DNA of 49,176 nt from Sphaerisporangium perillae (GCF_023276435.1 NZ_JALLPO010000055.1:1-49176), one strand, 5' to 3'; counted from the stretch's first letter, positions 24,268-33,315 are shown. A program made the numbers and translations. The notes: generated by a model not told the origin, from the letters alone.

Positions 24268-25617
24268 TCAGGAATCCGGGCCGGTGGGCGCCTGCGGCGG
24301 GTCGGCGGGGACGATCTTCCTGATCACCCGGATGCGCGCGGCGCGGCGGCCGTCCATCTCGGTGACGATCAGCGTGCAGGACGGCCTCTCCACCCGCTCG
24401 CCGATCTCCGGAAGGTGGCCGAGCGCGGCCATGACGTAGCCGCCGAGCGTCTCGTACGGCCCTTCATCCAGCCGGATGCCGGTCTCGGTGGCGAAGTCCT
24501 CGAGGTTGACCAGCCCGTCGATCTCCATCTCGCCCGCGACCAGGCGCACGGCCTCCCCGTCGGCGTCGTACTCGTCACGGATGTCGCCGGTGAGCTGCTC
24601 GACCAGGTCTTCCAGGGTCACGATGCCGGCCGTGCCCCCGTACTCGTCCACGACGATGGCGAGGTGCTGGCCGTCGTCGCGCATCTCGGTCAGCGTGGGC
24701 AGCACCCGTTTGGTGGCGGGCAGCAGCTTGACGGGCCGGATGGGCACCAGCTCGCCGATCGGCTCGATGCGCCCGGTGAGCACCGGATCCAGCAGGTCAC
24801 GGACGTGGACGAACCCCACTATGTCGTCGTACGAGTCGCGGTAGACCGGGAACCGGGAGTGCGGCATCGCCGCGGCCAGGATCGCCGCCTCGGCCAGTGG
24901 CGTGTCGAGCGCCATGAACTCCACCTCGGTGCGCGGCAGCATCACCTCGCGGAGATGGCGCTTGCCCGCCGTGAACACCTCGTCGATCAGGTCCCGCTCG
25001 TCCTTGGTGAGCTCCTGGTGGCCGACGACCATGTCCCGCAGTTCCTCGGTCGTCATCTCGGCGCGGTCGGCCTCCGGGTCGCCGCCGAGCAGCCGCACCA
25101 CGAGGTCGGTCGACTTGGACAGGATCCAGATCACCGGCCGCGAGAGCAGGGCCACCCGGTCGAGGAACGGCGCCACCAGCAGCGAGAGGCCTTCGGCCCG
25201 TTGCCGGGCGAGGCGCTTCGGCGCGAGCTCGCCGAGCACCAGGGTCACGTACGCGATCGCCAGGGTGACCACCACGAGCGACAGCGGCCGGACGGCCCCC
25301 CGGGGCAGCCAGGATCCGGCGATCAGCGGCTCGAGCTGGCCCGCCAGCGTGTCCGCGCCGACGGCGGCCGACAGCACGGTGGCCACCGTGACGCCGATCT
25401 GCACGGCCGACAGGAAGCGGTTCGGATCGCGGGCCAGCTTGGCGACGCGCGCGCCGCGCCGGCCTTCCCCCGCCAGCCGGCGGATCTGGCTCTCGCGCAG
25501 GGAGACCATGGCCATCTCGGCTGCCGCGAAGAACCCGCCGATCAGGACCAAGACGAGGACGAGGACGATGTTGGCCGCGACGTTGTGCACGTCGATGTCC
25601 GTTCGGGTGAGGCTCAC
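24268..25617 (-). CDS. CNNM/CorC-HlyC family membrane protein with CBS pair
   Basis: 449 residues. The N-terminal CNNM (DUF21) membrane domain spans about 1-190 with several helices. A CBS pair follows (about 215-335: 'VMLPRTEVEFMALDTPL', 'IVVDEYGGTAGIVTLEDLVEQLTG'), then a CorC/HlyC transporter-associated domain to about 435. Usually annotated hemolysin family; relatives are linked to Mg2+ or Co2+ efflux. Whether it moves ions here is unknown. It diverges from galE across a 120-bp gap. Confidence 0.92.
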   Translation of the reverse strand: MSLTRTDIDVHNVAANIVLVLVLVLIGGFFAAAEMAMVSLRESQIRRLAGEGRRGARVAKLARDPNRFLSAVQIGVTVATVLSAAVGADTLAGQLEPLIAGSWLPRGAVRPLSLVVVTLAIAYVTLVLGELAPKRLARQRAEGLSLLVAPFLDRVALLSRPVIWILSKSTDLVVRLLGGDPEADRAEMTTEELRDMVVGHQELTKDERDLIDEVFTAGKRHLREVMLPRTEVEFMALDTPLAEAAILAAAMPHSRFPVYRDSYDDIVGFVHVRDLLDPVLTGRIEPIGELVPIRPVKLLPATKRVLPTLTEMRDDGQHLAIVVDEYGGTAGIVTLEDLVEQLTGDIRDEYDADGEAVRLVAGEMEIDGLVNLEDFATETGIRLDEGPYETLGGYVMAALGHLPEIGERVERPSCTLIVTEMDGRRAARIRVIRKIVPADPPQAPTGPDS

Positions 25618-25677
25618 ACGATGATCTGGTCAGCGTACCCGCTGCCGTTTATCCCGACAGTGCCGAGAGGCGCGTAA

Positions 25678-25721
25678 GCTAGTCACTAGCGTACAAAATC
25701 AAACACGATCGCACACGATCG
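25678..25721. promoter_or_regulatory. Palindrome and helical-phase direct repeats upstream of galE
   Basis: GCTAGT-C-ACTAGC forms a perfect palindrome at 25678-25690. Two copies of acacgatcg follow at 25703-25711 and 25713-25721, ten bases apart, i.e. on the same helical face. They lie in the divergent gap between the CBS-domain gene and galE and look like regulator sites; no regulator is identified. Confidence 0.45.
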
Positions 25722-25737
25722 AACGGAGGCAAGGCAC

Positions 25738-26700
25738 GTGAAGCTGCTGGTAACCGGGGGCGCGGGCTACATCGGAAGCGCCGTGGCGGCACAGCTCGTC
25801 GAGGCCGGGCACGAGGTCACCGTCCTGGACGACCTGTCGACCGGCCACGCCGACGCGGTGCCGACCGGCGCCGCGTTCGTCGAAGGTTCCATCACCGAGG
25901 CGGCGGGCGTCCTGGACCAGGGTTTCGACGGGGTGCTCCACTTCGCCGCCCGGTCGCTCGTCGGGGAGTCGGTGGAGAAGCCCTCCCTCTACTGGTCCAA
26001 CAACCTCGGCGGCACGCTCGCGCTGCTGGAGGCCATGCGCGTGAACGGCGTGCGCCGCATCGTCTTCTCCTCCACGGCCGCCACGTACGGCGAGCCGGAG
26101 AACACCCCGATCACCGAGACCGACCCGACGCGGCCCACCAACCCCTACGGCGCCTCCAAGCTCGCGGTCGACACGGCGCTGACCGCCTTCGCCGGCCTGC
26201 ACGACCTCGGCGCCGTCAGCCTGCGGTACTTCAACGTGGCCGGCGCCTACACCGCGGCCGACGGGCGCGTGTACGGCGAGCGCCACGCCGTGGAGACCCA
26301 CCTCATCCCGAACGTCCTGGCCGTCGCCCTCGGCCGGCGCGACTCGGTGAGCGTCTTCGGCACCGACTACCCCACCCCCGATGGCAGCTGCGTCCGCGAC
26401 TACATCCACATCGACGACCTCGCACGGGCCCATCTGCTGGCCCTGGAGGCCTGCCGGCCCGGCACCCACAAGATCTACAACCTGGGCAGCGGCACGGGCT
26501 TCTCGGTGCAGGAGGTCATCTCGGTCTGCCGCGAGGTCACCGGCCACCCGATCCCGGTGGTCATCGGCGAACGCCGGGCCGGCGACCCGGCGGTGCTGGT
26601 GGCCTCCTCCGAGCGCATCCAGCGCGAGCTGGGCTGGAAGGCCGAACACGCCGATCTCCACGGCATCGTCACCGACGCCTGGACCGCCCTTAACCGGTAA
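25738..26700 (+). CDS. galE: UDP-glucose 4-epimerase
   Basis: 320 residues. Interconverts UDP-glucose and UDP-galactose using bound NAD. The Rossmann motif TGGAGYIGS (6-14) and the catalytic Y137xxxK141 (NPYGASK) with the Ser/Thr of 'SSTAATYG' are visible. Substrate-binding 'RYFNVAGAY' is present. Starts at GTG 25738 after GGAGG at nine bases. It stands alone, not in a gal operon, so a role in cell-surface glycans is as likely as galactose use. Confidence 0.95.
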   Translation: MKLLVTGGAGYIGSAVAAQLVEAGHEVTVLDDLSTGHADAVPTGAAFVEGSITEAAGVLDQGFDGVLHFAARSLVGESVEKPSLYWSNNLGGTLALLEAMRVNGVRRIVFSSTAATYGEPENTPITETDPTRPTNPYGASKLAVDTALTAFAGLHDLGAVSLRYFNVAGAYTAADGRVYGERHAVETHLIPNVLAVALGRRDSVSVFGTDYPTPDGSCVRDYIHIDDLARAHLLALEACRPGTHKIYNLGSGTGFSVQEVISVCREVTGHPIPVVIGERRAGDPAVLVASSERIQRELGWKAEHADLHGIVTDAWTALNR

Positions 26701-26761
26701 TGCATCACGTTCCGCGAAAAAGGTGTCTCGCTGCGTCATCTATGGTGAGATCTCCTACGTG

Positions 26762-26917
26762 ATGAAAGCTGGAAGCTTTTCACCTTTTGCGCTGAAGATG
26801 GCGCTCGCCGTCGCCATCCTGCTGTGCGCCATGCTGGCCGCGGCCGGCGCGGTGTTCGCCACGGCGACCCCGGGTGGAGCTCCCGCCGGCGCGACCTGCA
26901 CCGCGCGTCCACAGTGA
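26762..26917 (+). CDS. Small secreted or membrane peptide (51 residues)
   Basis: MKAGSFSPFALKMALAVAIL begins a basic N-terminus followed by a strong hydrophobic core (about 11-36) and a short tail with one cysteine (GAPAGATC). This looks like a signal peptide or single-pass peptide rather than chance, and the start is more AT-rich than its surroundings. No clear ribosome-binding site; TATGGT at 26741 could be a -10. I do not recognise a family. It ends 15 bp from the convergent DUF11 gene. Confidence 0.5.
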   Translation: MKAGSFSPFALKMALAVAILLCAMLAAAGAVFATATPGGAPAGATCTARPQ

Positions 26918-26931
26918 ACGGGGGACGGCTG

Positions 26932-27783
26932 TCAGCCGTGCCGCATCGACACCCGCATGCGGGCCTGGTTGTTGGCCGGTCGGCGGTCTCCGACATGCGT
27001 GGAGTAGACCGTCGCCTCCGTCCCCACCTCGGCCGCCCTGCCACGGGGCATGCGGAACACGACGCTGAACGTCCCGCGCGCCCCCGACTTGATGGGTTCC
27101 AGCGCGCAGCCCACCTGGTCATGCCGCGCCGCGCACCGGGCGCCCTGCGCCGAGACGAACCGCGCGCCGTTCTCGGTGAAGTAGACGTGCGCGTCGCGCA
27201 CGACCCTCGGCCCCCGGTTGCGCACCGTGGCCTTCACCGTGAAACGCTCCCCCGGCTCCGCGCTCCGCGCCGAGGGCGAGAGCCGTACGGCGAGATCGGC
27301 GCCCTCGTCGACCCGCGTCACCACTTCGGCGCGGTTGTCGGCCTCGTTCCCGTCGACCACCTCCGACGACAGGCCCGCCGAGGCGCGCAGCGGTCCGCGC
27401 GCGCCGGCGCGGACGACTCCGAGGACGGTCACCGCTCCGCTGCCACCGGCCGCGATGTCCGTCGGGGACGGGCACACCACCTCGTTCCTGGACGCTCCGG
27501 GCCGGCAGGACGCGACGTTGACGGCGGCGATGTCCACCTCGGCGGGCAGGCGGATCGTGAGGACGGGCAGCACCGCCTCACCCGGGCCGGCGTTGCGCAC
27601 CTTCACCTCGTAGGACAGCCATTGGCCCGGCTGCGCGACCCTCGGCGAGGCGGCGACGCGCACCGACAGATCCGCCCCTCCCCACCGCCCCGGCGCGTGC
27701 CCGGACGAGGCGTTCACCACCACCGGAGCGGCGGCGACGAAGAAGACGAGACCGGCGGCGATTCCCGCCGAGAACAGACCCAT
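26932..27783 (-). CDS. Secreted protein with two DUF11/CARDB-like repeats
   Basis: 283 residues. Signal peptide (about 1-25), then two similar immunoglobulin-like modules, about 38-160 and 161-280. Each opens with an 'ADLSVRV/ADLAVRLS' strand and has 'G.W/FxVKxxVRNxGP', a pair of cysteines in mid-module, and ends near 'DGNEADNRAEVV / GDRRPANNQARM'. This is the DUF11 pattern seen in surface or wall-associated adhesive proteins. No sortase motif or C-terminal anchor is present, so it is probably released or loosely bound. A large inverted repeat lies five bases upstream of its ATG. Confidence 0.83.
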   Translation of the reverse strand: MGLFSAGIAAGLVFFVAAAPVVVNASSGHAPGRWGGADLSVRVAASPRVAQPGQWLSYEVKVRNAGPGEAVLPVLTIRLPAEVDIAAVNVASCRPGASRNEVVCPSPTDIAAGGSGAVTVLGVVRAGARGPLRASAGLSSEVVDGNEADNRAEVVTRVDEGADLAVRLSPSARSAEPGERFTVKATVRNRGPRVVRDAHVYFTENGARFVSAQGARCAARHDQVGCALEPIKSGARGTFSVVFRMPRGRAAEVGTEATVYSTHVGDRRPANNQARMRVSMRHG

Positions 27784-27787
27784 TGAT

Positions 27788-27836
27788 GTGCGACCCCCAT
27801 GCGCTCGGGATCAATTGAACGCCGTGGGGGTCGCAC
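27788..27836 (-). promoter_or_regulatory. 12-bp inverted repeat between a pump gene and the DUF11 start
   Basis: Perfect arms gtgcgaccccca (27788-27799) and tgggggtcgcac (27825-27836) with a 25-base spacer. It could terminate the upstream MFS gene (stop at 27897). The inner arm also carries the only GGGGG that could bind ribosomes for the DUF11 gene, so folding would hide it. Confidence 0.55.
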
Positions 27837-27896
27837 CCCGCTCGCCCGACACGCGCCCCCCGTTCCAGGCGAATCCCACGCGAGCGCAAAGTTCTT

Positions 27897-29348
27897 TCAC
27901 CGAGCGGCCGGCGCGGGCGCCTCGGCGAGGGGGCGCCGCGGCAGTAAGACCAGCGCCGCCAGCGCGATCACCGCGCCGGCCGTGGCGAGCCAAGGGATGA
28001 CCGTGGCCGCCGCGGCCGCGTGCGCCTCCGCCAGCGGCCGGGTGACCGCCTGGTCGCGGACGACCGAGGTGTAGGCCGTGCCGGCGACGGCCAGGGCCAC
28101 CGACCCGCCGATCTGGCGGAAGAAGGTCAGCTTGGCGGTGGCCGTGCCGATGTAGCTCGGCGGCACGGAGGACTGGACCGCCACCGTCAGGCCCGAGAGC
28201 ATCGGCCCGACGCCGAGCCCCATGAGCGCCATCCAGGCGACCAGCCACCAGATCGAGGTGCCCACGGCCAGGCCGGTGCACAGTACGGCCCCGGCGGCGA
28301 TCAGGAACGGCGCGGCCACCAGCCACGGCTTGTAGCGGCGCGTCCTTGCGATCAGGGCGCCCGTGAGGATGCTGCCCACCAGCATGCCGAGCATGAAGGG
28401 GTAGATGTGCAGGCCGGAGGAGGTGGCGCTCAGGCCCCGCGCCTCCTGGAAGTAGCGCGGGAGGAACACGGCCCCCGCGTACAGGCACGCCGCGGTGAAG
28501 AACGAGGCGATGTTGACGATCGTGTAGGTGGGGTTGCGGAACAGGTGCATCGGCATGATGGGCTGCTCGGCGCGCGACTCCACCGGGACGAACACCCCGA
28601 GCAGCACGGCCGCCGCGAGCAGCGGGCCGATGACCGGCGGGCTGGTCCAGGTGTGGCCGGAAAGGCCCTTCTCGGTGAGGCCGATCAGCAGCGCGCTGAT
28701 CGCGACCGTGAACACGGCGATGCCGAGGTAGTCGGGCCTGGCCCGCCCGGTGCCCGGCGTACGGGGCAGCCGCAGCGCGATGATCGCCAGGAGCACCGCG
28801 CCGACCGGGAGGTTGACGAAGAACGCCCAGCGCCAGCTCGCCTGGTCGGTGAAGAACCCGCCGAGGATCGGCCCGGCGATGTAGCTGGCCGCCATGACGC
28901 CTCCGACCGCGCCCTGCACCTTGCCGCTCTTCTCGGGCGGGAACATGTCGGCGACCAGGGCGAGCGACAGCGGTATGAGCGCGCCCGCGCCGAGGCCCTG
29001 CAGGCCGCGGAAGGCGATGAGCTGGCCCATGTCCTGCGCGAGGCCGCACAGGACCGATCCGAGCAGGAAGACCGTGACGCCGATGAGCAGCAGCGGCCTG
29101 CGCCCGTAGGCGTCCGACAGCCTGCCGTACAGGGGGACCGTGACCGTGGAGGTCAGCAGGTAGGCCGTCACGACCCAGGTGTACAGGCCCGCGCCGCCGA
29201 ACTCCGCGACGATGCGGGGTAACGCGGTGCCGACGATCGTCTGGTCGAGCATCGCCAGGAACATCCCGCCGAGCACGCCGGCCAGCAGGAGGCCGTTCCC
29301 CCTGGCCTTGGGCTCCATCTGCGCCGGAGCGGCGGTGGTCGCCGTCAT
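27897..29348 (-). CDS. MFS efflux transporter, DHA2 type
   Basis: 483 residues from ATG 29348 (MTATTAAPAQ), eight bases after AAAGGA; a GTG five codons upstream is possible. About 14 hydrophobic segments; motif A 'YGRLSDAYGRRPLLL' and motif C-like 'AASYIAGPILGGFF' are present, with D-x-x-x in TM1 (AMLDQTIVGTALP) typical of DHA2 pumps. Predicted drug or metabolite exporter. The divergent PadR regulator with its palindrome at 29431-29454 very probably controls it. Confidence 0.92.
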   Translation of the reverse strand: MTATTAAPAQMEPKARGNGLLLAGVLGGMFLAMLDQTIVGTALPRIVAEFGGAGLYTWVVTAYLLTSTVTVPLYGRLSDAYGRRPLLLIGVTVFLLGSVLCGLAQDMGQLIAFRGLQGLGAGALIPLSLALVADMFPPEKSGKVQGAVGGVMAASYIAGPILGGFFTDQASWRWAFFVNLPVGAVLLAIIALRLPRTPGTGRARPDYLGIAVFTVAISALLIGLTEKGLSGHTWTSPPVIGPLLAAAVLLGVFVPVESRAEQPIMPMHLFRNPTYTIVNIASFFTAACLYAGAVFLPRYFQEARGLSATSSGLHIYPFMLGMLVGSILTGALIARTRRYKPWLVAAPFLIAAGAVLCTGLAVGTSIWWLVAWMALMGLGVGPMLSGLTVAVQSSVPPSYIGTATAKLTFFRQIGGSVALAVAGTAYTSVVRDQAVTRPLAEAHAAAAATVIPWLATAGAVIALAALVLLPRRPLAEAPAPAAR

Positions 29349-29430
29349 CGCTGGTCCTTTCACTTTGACATGGCCGGTCCCGGGTCCACAGTGTGTGCGA
29401 CCTGTTATGTCGGGCTAGACGTGTAGAAGA

Positions 29431-29454
29431 TGACATGTATGAACTTACATGTCA
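29431..29454. promoter_or_regulatory. PadR operator
   Basis: Perfect 9-bp arms TGACATGTA (29431-29439) and TACATGTCA (29446-29454) with a 6-bp centre. A further half-site TGACA occurs at 29469-29473. Position between divergent padR and pump genes fits a shared operator; PadR sites are often of the ATGT-N-ACAT form. Confidence 0.75.
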
Positions 29455-29463
29455 ATTCTTGGA

Positions 29464-29469
29464 TATCAT
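29464..29469 (+). promoter_or_regulatory. -10 element of a leaderless padR transcript
   Basis: TATCAT ends six bases before ATG 29476, so transcription should begin at or beside the start codon. No Shine-Dalgarno is present. Confidence 0.45.
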
Positions 29470-29475
29470 GACACC

Positions 29476-30012
29476 ATGTCCCTGCGGATCGCCCTTCTCG
29501 GCCTGCTGTCGTCCTCCGGGCCGGCCAGCGGCTACGACCTGACCAAGAAGTTCGAGAGGTCGATCAACCACGTGTGGCAGGCGGGGCACAGCCAGATCTA
29601 TCCCGAGCTGGCCAAGATGGTCATCGACGGCCTGGTCACCGTGGGGGCCGAGGGGGCGCGCGGGCGCAAGACCTACACGATCACGCGCGAGGGCACGGCC
29701 GAGGTGCGCCGCTGGCTGACCGAGCGGACGCCCACCGAGGCGACGCGCAGCGAGAGCGCGCTTGAGGCCTTCTTGCTTCCCCTGCTGGACGGGCCGGAGG
29801 CCCTCGCCGCGCTCGCGAGGATGACCTCCGCGATCGAGGCGAAGCTCAAGGGCCTGGAGGAGCTACAGGCCACCCACCGCCGCGAGGCCGCGACCGGGCG
29901 CACCCACCTCGGCCACTACGCCCTCAACCTCGGCATCATGCAGACCAAAACGGCCCTCACCTGGGCGAAGGAGACCGCCGCCGACCTCGAGGCCCGCATG
30001 CCGCCCACCTAA
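29476..30012 (+). CDS. PadR-family transcriptional regulator
   Basis: 178 residues from ATG 29476 (MSLRIALLGLLSSSG). N-terminal PadR winged helix (about 1-90) with 'GYDLTKKFERSINHVWQAGHSQIYPELAKMVIDGLV' and wing 'GRKTYTITREGTAEVRRWL'; the C-terminal domain (about 95-178) is the Vir_C-type helical dimerisation domain. Probably represses itself and the divergent DHA2 pump in the absence of a toxic ligand. The upstream in-frame ATG (29449) would lie in the operator and is unlikely. Ends seven bases from the convergent kinase gene. Confidence 0.92.
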   Translation: MSLRIALLGLLSSSGPASGYDLTKKFERSINHVWQAGHSQIYPELAKMVIDGLVTVGAEGARGRKTYTITREGTAEVRRWLTERTPTEATRSESALEAFLLPLLDGPEALAALARMTSAIEAKLKGLEELQATHRREAATGRTHLGHYALNLGIMQTKTALTWAKETAADLEARMPPT

Positions 30013-30019
30013 GAGATGC

Positions 30020-31894
30020 TCAGTCGCAGGCGGCCGGGGCGGGCGTCGTCCGGTCCGGCTTGAAGTCCACCTTCGAGAAGTACTTCTTCAGCAGGTCGTT
30101 TACCGTGCCGTCGCTGTACATCTGGGCGATGGCGCCGCGCACCGCCCGGCAGGCCCTGACGTCGCCCCTCTTCACCGCCACGGCGTACCGCTCGTCGGTC
30201 AGCCGGGCGCCCAGCACCTTGTACCGGCTCTGCTCGCGGTTGGCGAACCCGGCGAGGAGCAGGTCGTCGCCGGGCACGGCGTCCACGTCGCCCCGGCGCA
30301 TCAGGTCCATGCAGTCGGCGTAGGTCCCCACGGGAACGAGTTGCACGTCGACCGCGGACTGGATGACGCGGACCGACGCGTTCGACCCAGGGGCGCACAA
30401 CTTGCGCCCCTTCAGGTCGGCCACCTTCGCGAACGGGGCGCCCTCGCGCACGAGCACGTCCACGTGGGCGGTGTAGTACGGCCCCGCGAACGTGACCGGG
30501 TCGGCGGAGTTGACCGAGTAGGTCGCGATGACCAGGTCGGCCTTGCCCGAGTCGAGCAGGGACACCCGCTCGGCCATGCTGGAGGCCCTGAACGTGACGC
30601 CGCTCGCCGGGACGCCGAGCTGCCTGGCGATGTAGGTGCCGACCTCCACCTCGAAGCCGTGCCACCCGTCCTGGCCGTGGAGGGCGACCCCGGGCACCAG
30701 GTCGCGCATGGCGATGGTCAGCTTGCGGGTCTTGGCCGTCTTGTCGACGACGGAGAAGAACCGCACCGCCTGCGCCGGCGGGCTCGGCGTGGGGGTTCGG
30801 TGGGATGTGCCGCCCGTCGAGGGAGTGGGAGACGCCGGCGGCCCGCCACCCGTTCCCAGCGCGAAGCCCGGCCCCCAAAAACGCTGGACGGCGAAGGCGC
30901 CGCCGGCCAGGGCCAGGACGGCCGCCGCCGCCACGGCCCACCGGCGCCTGCGCGACCTCCCGGAGGGCACGCGGACGGCCCGCGTGCCGTTCTCCGGGGT
31001 CTGCCACGCCGGGACGGGGGGCATGGTGTCCCCGCCCGCCACCTCGGCGCCCTGGCTGAGCACGGCCGTGGACGCGTCTGCCGCCTCGGCGTGGCCGAGG
31101 AGCCGCAGCAGGACCCGGTCCGCCGTCGGCCGGGCGCCTGGAGACTTGTTCAGGCAGGCGCGCACCACGCCGCGCAGCGGCTCGGGCATGGTGCTCAGGT
31201 CGGCCTCGTGGTTGAGCACGCGGTTCAGCACCACGGCGATGGAGGTGCCGCCGAAGGGCGCCGAACCCGTGGCGGCGAAGGCGATGGTCGAGCCCCACGC
31301 GAACACGTCCGCGGCCGGTCCTACCTCCCCACCGGAGATCTGCTCGGGGGCCATGTAGGCGGGGGTGCCGACGGCCCTGCTGGTGATCGTGCCTGTCGAG
31401 TCGAGGATGCGGGCGATGCCGAAGTCGACCACCCGGGGCCCGTCGGCCGCCATCAGCACGTTGTCGGGCTTGAAGTCGCGATGCACGATGCCGGCGTGGT
31501 GGATGGCGGTCAGCGCCGTGGCGGTGCCGATCGCGAGGCGCTCCAGCGCGCTTCCCGACATCGGCCCGCCGGCCTCGACGGCCTCCCGGAGCGACCAGCC
31601 CTCGATGTACTCGCTGGCGATGTACGGCGTGTCTCCGTCGAGGTCGGCGGAGATCACCCGGGCCGTGCAGAACGACGCCACGCGCTCGGCGGCCTTCAGC
31701 TCCCGGGCGAAGCGCGACCGCGCCGTCAGGTCACCGGTGAACTTGACGTGCAGCAGTTTGACCGCGGCACGTTCCCCGGCGTCGTTCTGGCCGAGGTACA
31801 CCACTCCCTGACCGCCCTCCCCGAGGCGGCCGATGAGTCTGAAAGGGCCAAGCTGCTGGGGATCTCCCCGTCCGAGCGGCCCGATCTCCGGCAT
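30020..31894 (-). CDS. Receptor Ser/Thr kinase fused to an amino-acid-type solute-binding domain
   Basis: 624 residues. Cytoplasmic kinase domain (about 15-270): Gly loop GEGGQG (25-30), K46, HRD 138-140 with FKPDN, DFG 157-159, APE 182-184, and several Thr in the activation loop (168-177), as in active Hanks-type kinases. A basic stop (RSRRRR) precedes one membrane segment (about 319-336), a Pro/Thr/Ser linker, then an outside domain (about 390-620) of the polar amino-acid-binding family: 'GFEVEVGTYIARQLG', 'DLVIATYSVNSADPVTFAGPYY', 'DLKGRKLCAPGSNAS', 'VDAVPGDDLLLAGF', much like GluB. Probably senses an amino acid outside and phosphorylates inside. ATG 31894 follows GGGGAC. Neighbours are icd, citrate synthase and an FHA protein. 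Confidence 0.92.
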   Translation of the reverse strand: MPEIGPLGRGDPQQLGPFRLIGRLGEGGQGVVYLGQNDAGERAAVKLLHVKFTGDLTARSRFARELKAAERVASFCTARVISADLDGDTPYIASEYIEGWSLREAVEAGGPMSGSALERLAIGTATALTAIHHAGIVHRDFKPDNVLMAADGPRVVDFGIARILDSTGTITSRAVGTPAYMAPEQISGGEVGPAADVFAWGSTIAFAATGSAPFGGTSIAVVLNRVLNHEADLSTMPEPLRGVVRACLNKSPGARPTADRVLLRLLGHAEAADASTAVLSQGAEVAGGDTMPPVPAWQTPENGTRAVRVPSGRSRRRRWAVAAAAVLALAGGAFAVQRFWGPGFALGTGGGPPASPTPSTGGTSHRTPTPSPPAQAVRFFSVVDKTAKTRKLTIAMRDLVPGVALHGQDGWHGFEVEVGTYIARQLGVPASGVTFRASSMAERVSLLDSGKADLVIATYSVNSADPVTFAGPYYTAHVDVLVREGAPFAKVADLKGRKLCAPGSNASVRVIQSAVDVQLVPVGTYADCMDLMRRGDVDAVPGDDLLLAGFANREQSRYKVLGARLTDERYAVAVKRGDVRACRAVRGAIAQMYSDGTVNDLLKKYFSKVDFKPDRTTPAPAACD

Positions 31895-32011
31895 TCATGT
31901 CCCCGTGGTCTCGTCAGGTGTCGACCATGAAGACTTTACGGCCCCTTGGGGTGCAAACCGGCAGCCGAGACCACGCCGTAATCTCCCGAGTCGCCCGGCT
32001 CGCGCAGATGG

Positions 32012-32051
32012 CGAAGGGCCGCCCACCGCGATCGCGGTGGGCGGCCCTTCG
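32012..32051 (-). terminator. Very strong hairpin terminator after icd
   Basis: A 40-base perfect palindrome: 18-bp arms 32012-32029 and 32034-32051 around the tetraloop gatc, 15 bp past the icd stop. It should insulate the downstream kinase gene from icd transcription. Confidence 0.9.
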
Positions 32052-32066
32052 GAGGCCTGACGGTCG

Positions 32067-33284
32067 TCAGCCGGCCATCTTCTTCTTGAGGTTCTCGTCC
32101 AGGGCCGCGAGGAAGTCCTGGGTGGTGAGCCACTTGGCGTCGGCGCCGACGATGAGGGCCAGGTCCTTGGTCATCTGGCCGCCCTCGACGGTCTCGATGC
32201 AGACCTTCTCCAGCGTCTCGGCGAACGCGGTCACCTCGGGCTGGTTGTCCAGCTTGCCGCGGTGCGCCAGACCCCGGGTCCAGGCGAAGATCGAGGCGAT
32301 CGGGTTGGTGGAGGTGGGGTTGCCCTTCTGGTGCTCGCGGTAGTGGCGCGTCACCGTGCCGTGCGCGGCCTCCGCCTCGACCGTGCGGCCGTCGGGCGTC
32401 ATGAGCACCGAGGTCATCAGCCCGAGCGAGCCGAAGCCCTGAGCGATCGTGTCGGACTGCACGTCACCGTCGTAGTTCTTGCAGGCCCAGACGTAGCCGC
32501 CCTCCCACTTCATCGCCGCGGCGACCATGTCGTCGATGAGGCGGTGCTCGTAGGTGATGCCGGCGGCCTCGAAGTCGGCCTTGAACTCGCTCTCGAAGAT
32601 CTCGGCGAAGATGTCCTTGAACCGGCCGTCGTAGGCCTTGAGGATCGTGTTCTTCGTCGACAGGTAGACCGGGTACTTACGGGCCAGGCCGTACCGCATC
32701 GAGGCCCGCGCGAAGTCGCGGATCGACTCGTCCAGGTTGTACATCGCCATGGCGACACCGCTGCCGGGGAAGTCGTAGACGTCCAGCTCGATGGGCTCGG
32801 AGCCGTCCTTCGGCGTGAAGGTCAGGGTCAGCGTGCCCTCGCCGGGGATCTTCAGGTCGGTCGCGCGGTACTGGTCGCCGAAGGCGTGACGGCCGATGAC
32901 GATCGGCTTGGTCCAGCCCGGGACGAGCCTCGGCACGTTCGACATGATGATCGGCTCGCGGAAGATGACGCCGCCGAGGATGTTGCGGAGCGTCCCGTTC
33001 GGGGACTTCCACATCTTCTTGAGACCGAACTCCTCCACCCGAGCCTCGTCAGGGGTGATGGTGGCGCACTTGACGCCGACGCCGTACTGCTTGATGGCGT
33101 TGGCGGCGTCGATCGTCACCTGGTCGTCGGTCGCGTCGCGATGCTCGATCCCCAGGTCGTAGTACTTGAGGTCGACGTCGAGGTAGGGCAGGATCAGCTG
33201 GTCCTTGATGAATTTCCAGATGATCCGGGTCATCTCGTCGCCGTCGAGTTCGACGACGGGACCCGCTACCTTGATCTTGGGCAT
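32067..33284 (-). CDS. icd: NADP-dependent isocitrate dehydrogenase (eukaryotic-like homodimer type)
   Basis: 405 residues. Oxidises isocitrate to 2-oxoglutarate and CO2 in the TCA cycle. It belongs to the ~400-residue homodimeric class, not the 740-residue monomeric one: '[14 protein letters not shown]' at the N-terminus, '[13 protein letters not shown]' substrate loop, '[20 protein letters not shown]' and the NADP-site '[17 protein letters not shown]'. Length is normal. Its leader has two copies of a cttcttac motif ten bases apart (33298-33315). A strong terminator follows. The 2-oxoglutarate it makes links carbon to nitrogen metabolism, notable beside an amino-acid-sensing kinase. Confidence 0.95.
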   Translation of the reverse strand: MPKIKVAGPVVELDGDEMTRIIWKFIKDQLILPYLDVDLKYYDLGIEHRDATDDQVTIDAANAIKQYGVGVKCATITPDEARVEEFGLKKMWKSPNGTLRNILGGVIFREPIIMSNVPRLVPGWTKPIVIGRHAFGDQYRATDLKIPGEGTLTLTFTPKDGSEPIELDVYDFPGSGVAMAMYNLDESIRDFARASMRYGLARKYPVYLSTKNTILKAYDGRFKDIFAEIFESEFKADFEAAGITYEHRLIDDMVAAAMKWEGGYVWACKNYDGDVQSDTIAQGFGSLGLMTSVLMTPDGRTVEAEAAHGTVTRHYREHQKGNPTSTNPIASIFAWTRGLAHRGKLDNQPEVTAFAETLEKVCIETVEGGQMTKDLALIVGADAKWLTTQDFLAALDENLKKKMAG

Positions 33285-33297
33285 GCTTGGGGTTCCC

Positions 33298-33315
33298 CTT
33301 CTTACAACTTCTTAC
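33298..33315. promoter_or_regulatory. Two direct repeats in the icd leader
   Basis: cttcttac occurs at 33298-33305 and 33308-33315, ten bases apart, within 32 bp of the icd start codon. Same-face spacing suggests a protein site, but the motif is short and nothing identifies the binder. Confidence 0.3.
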
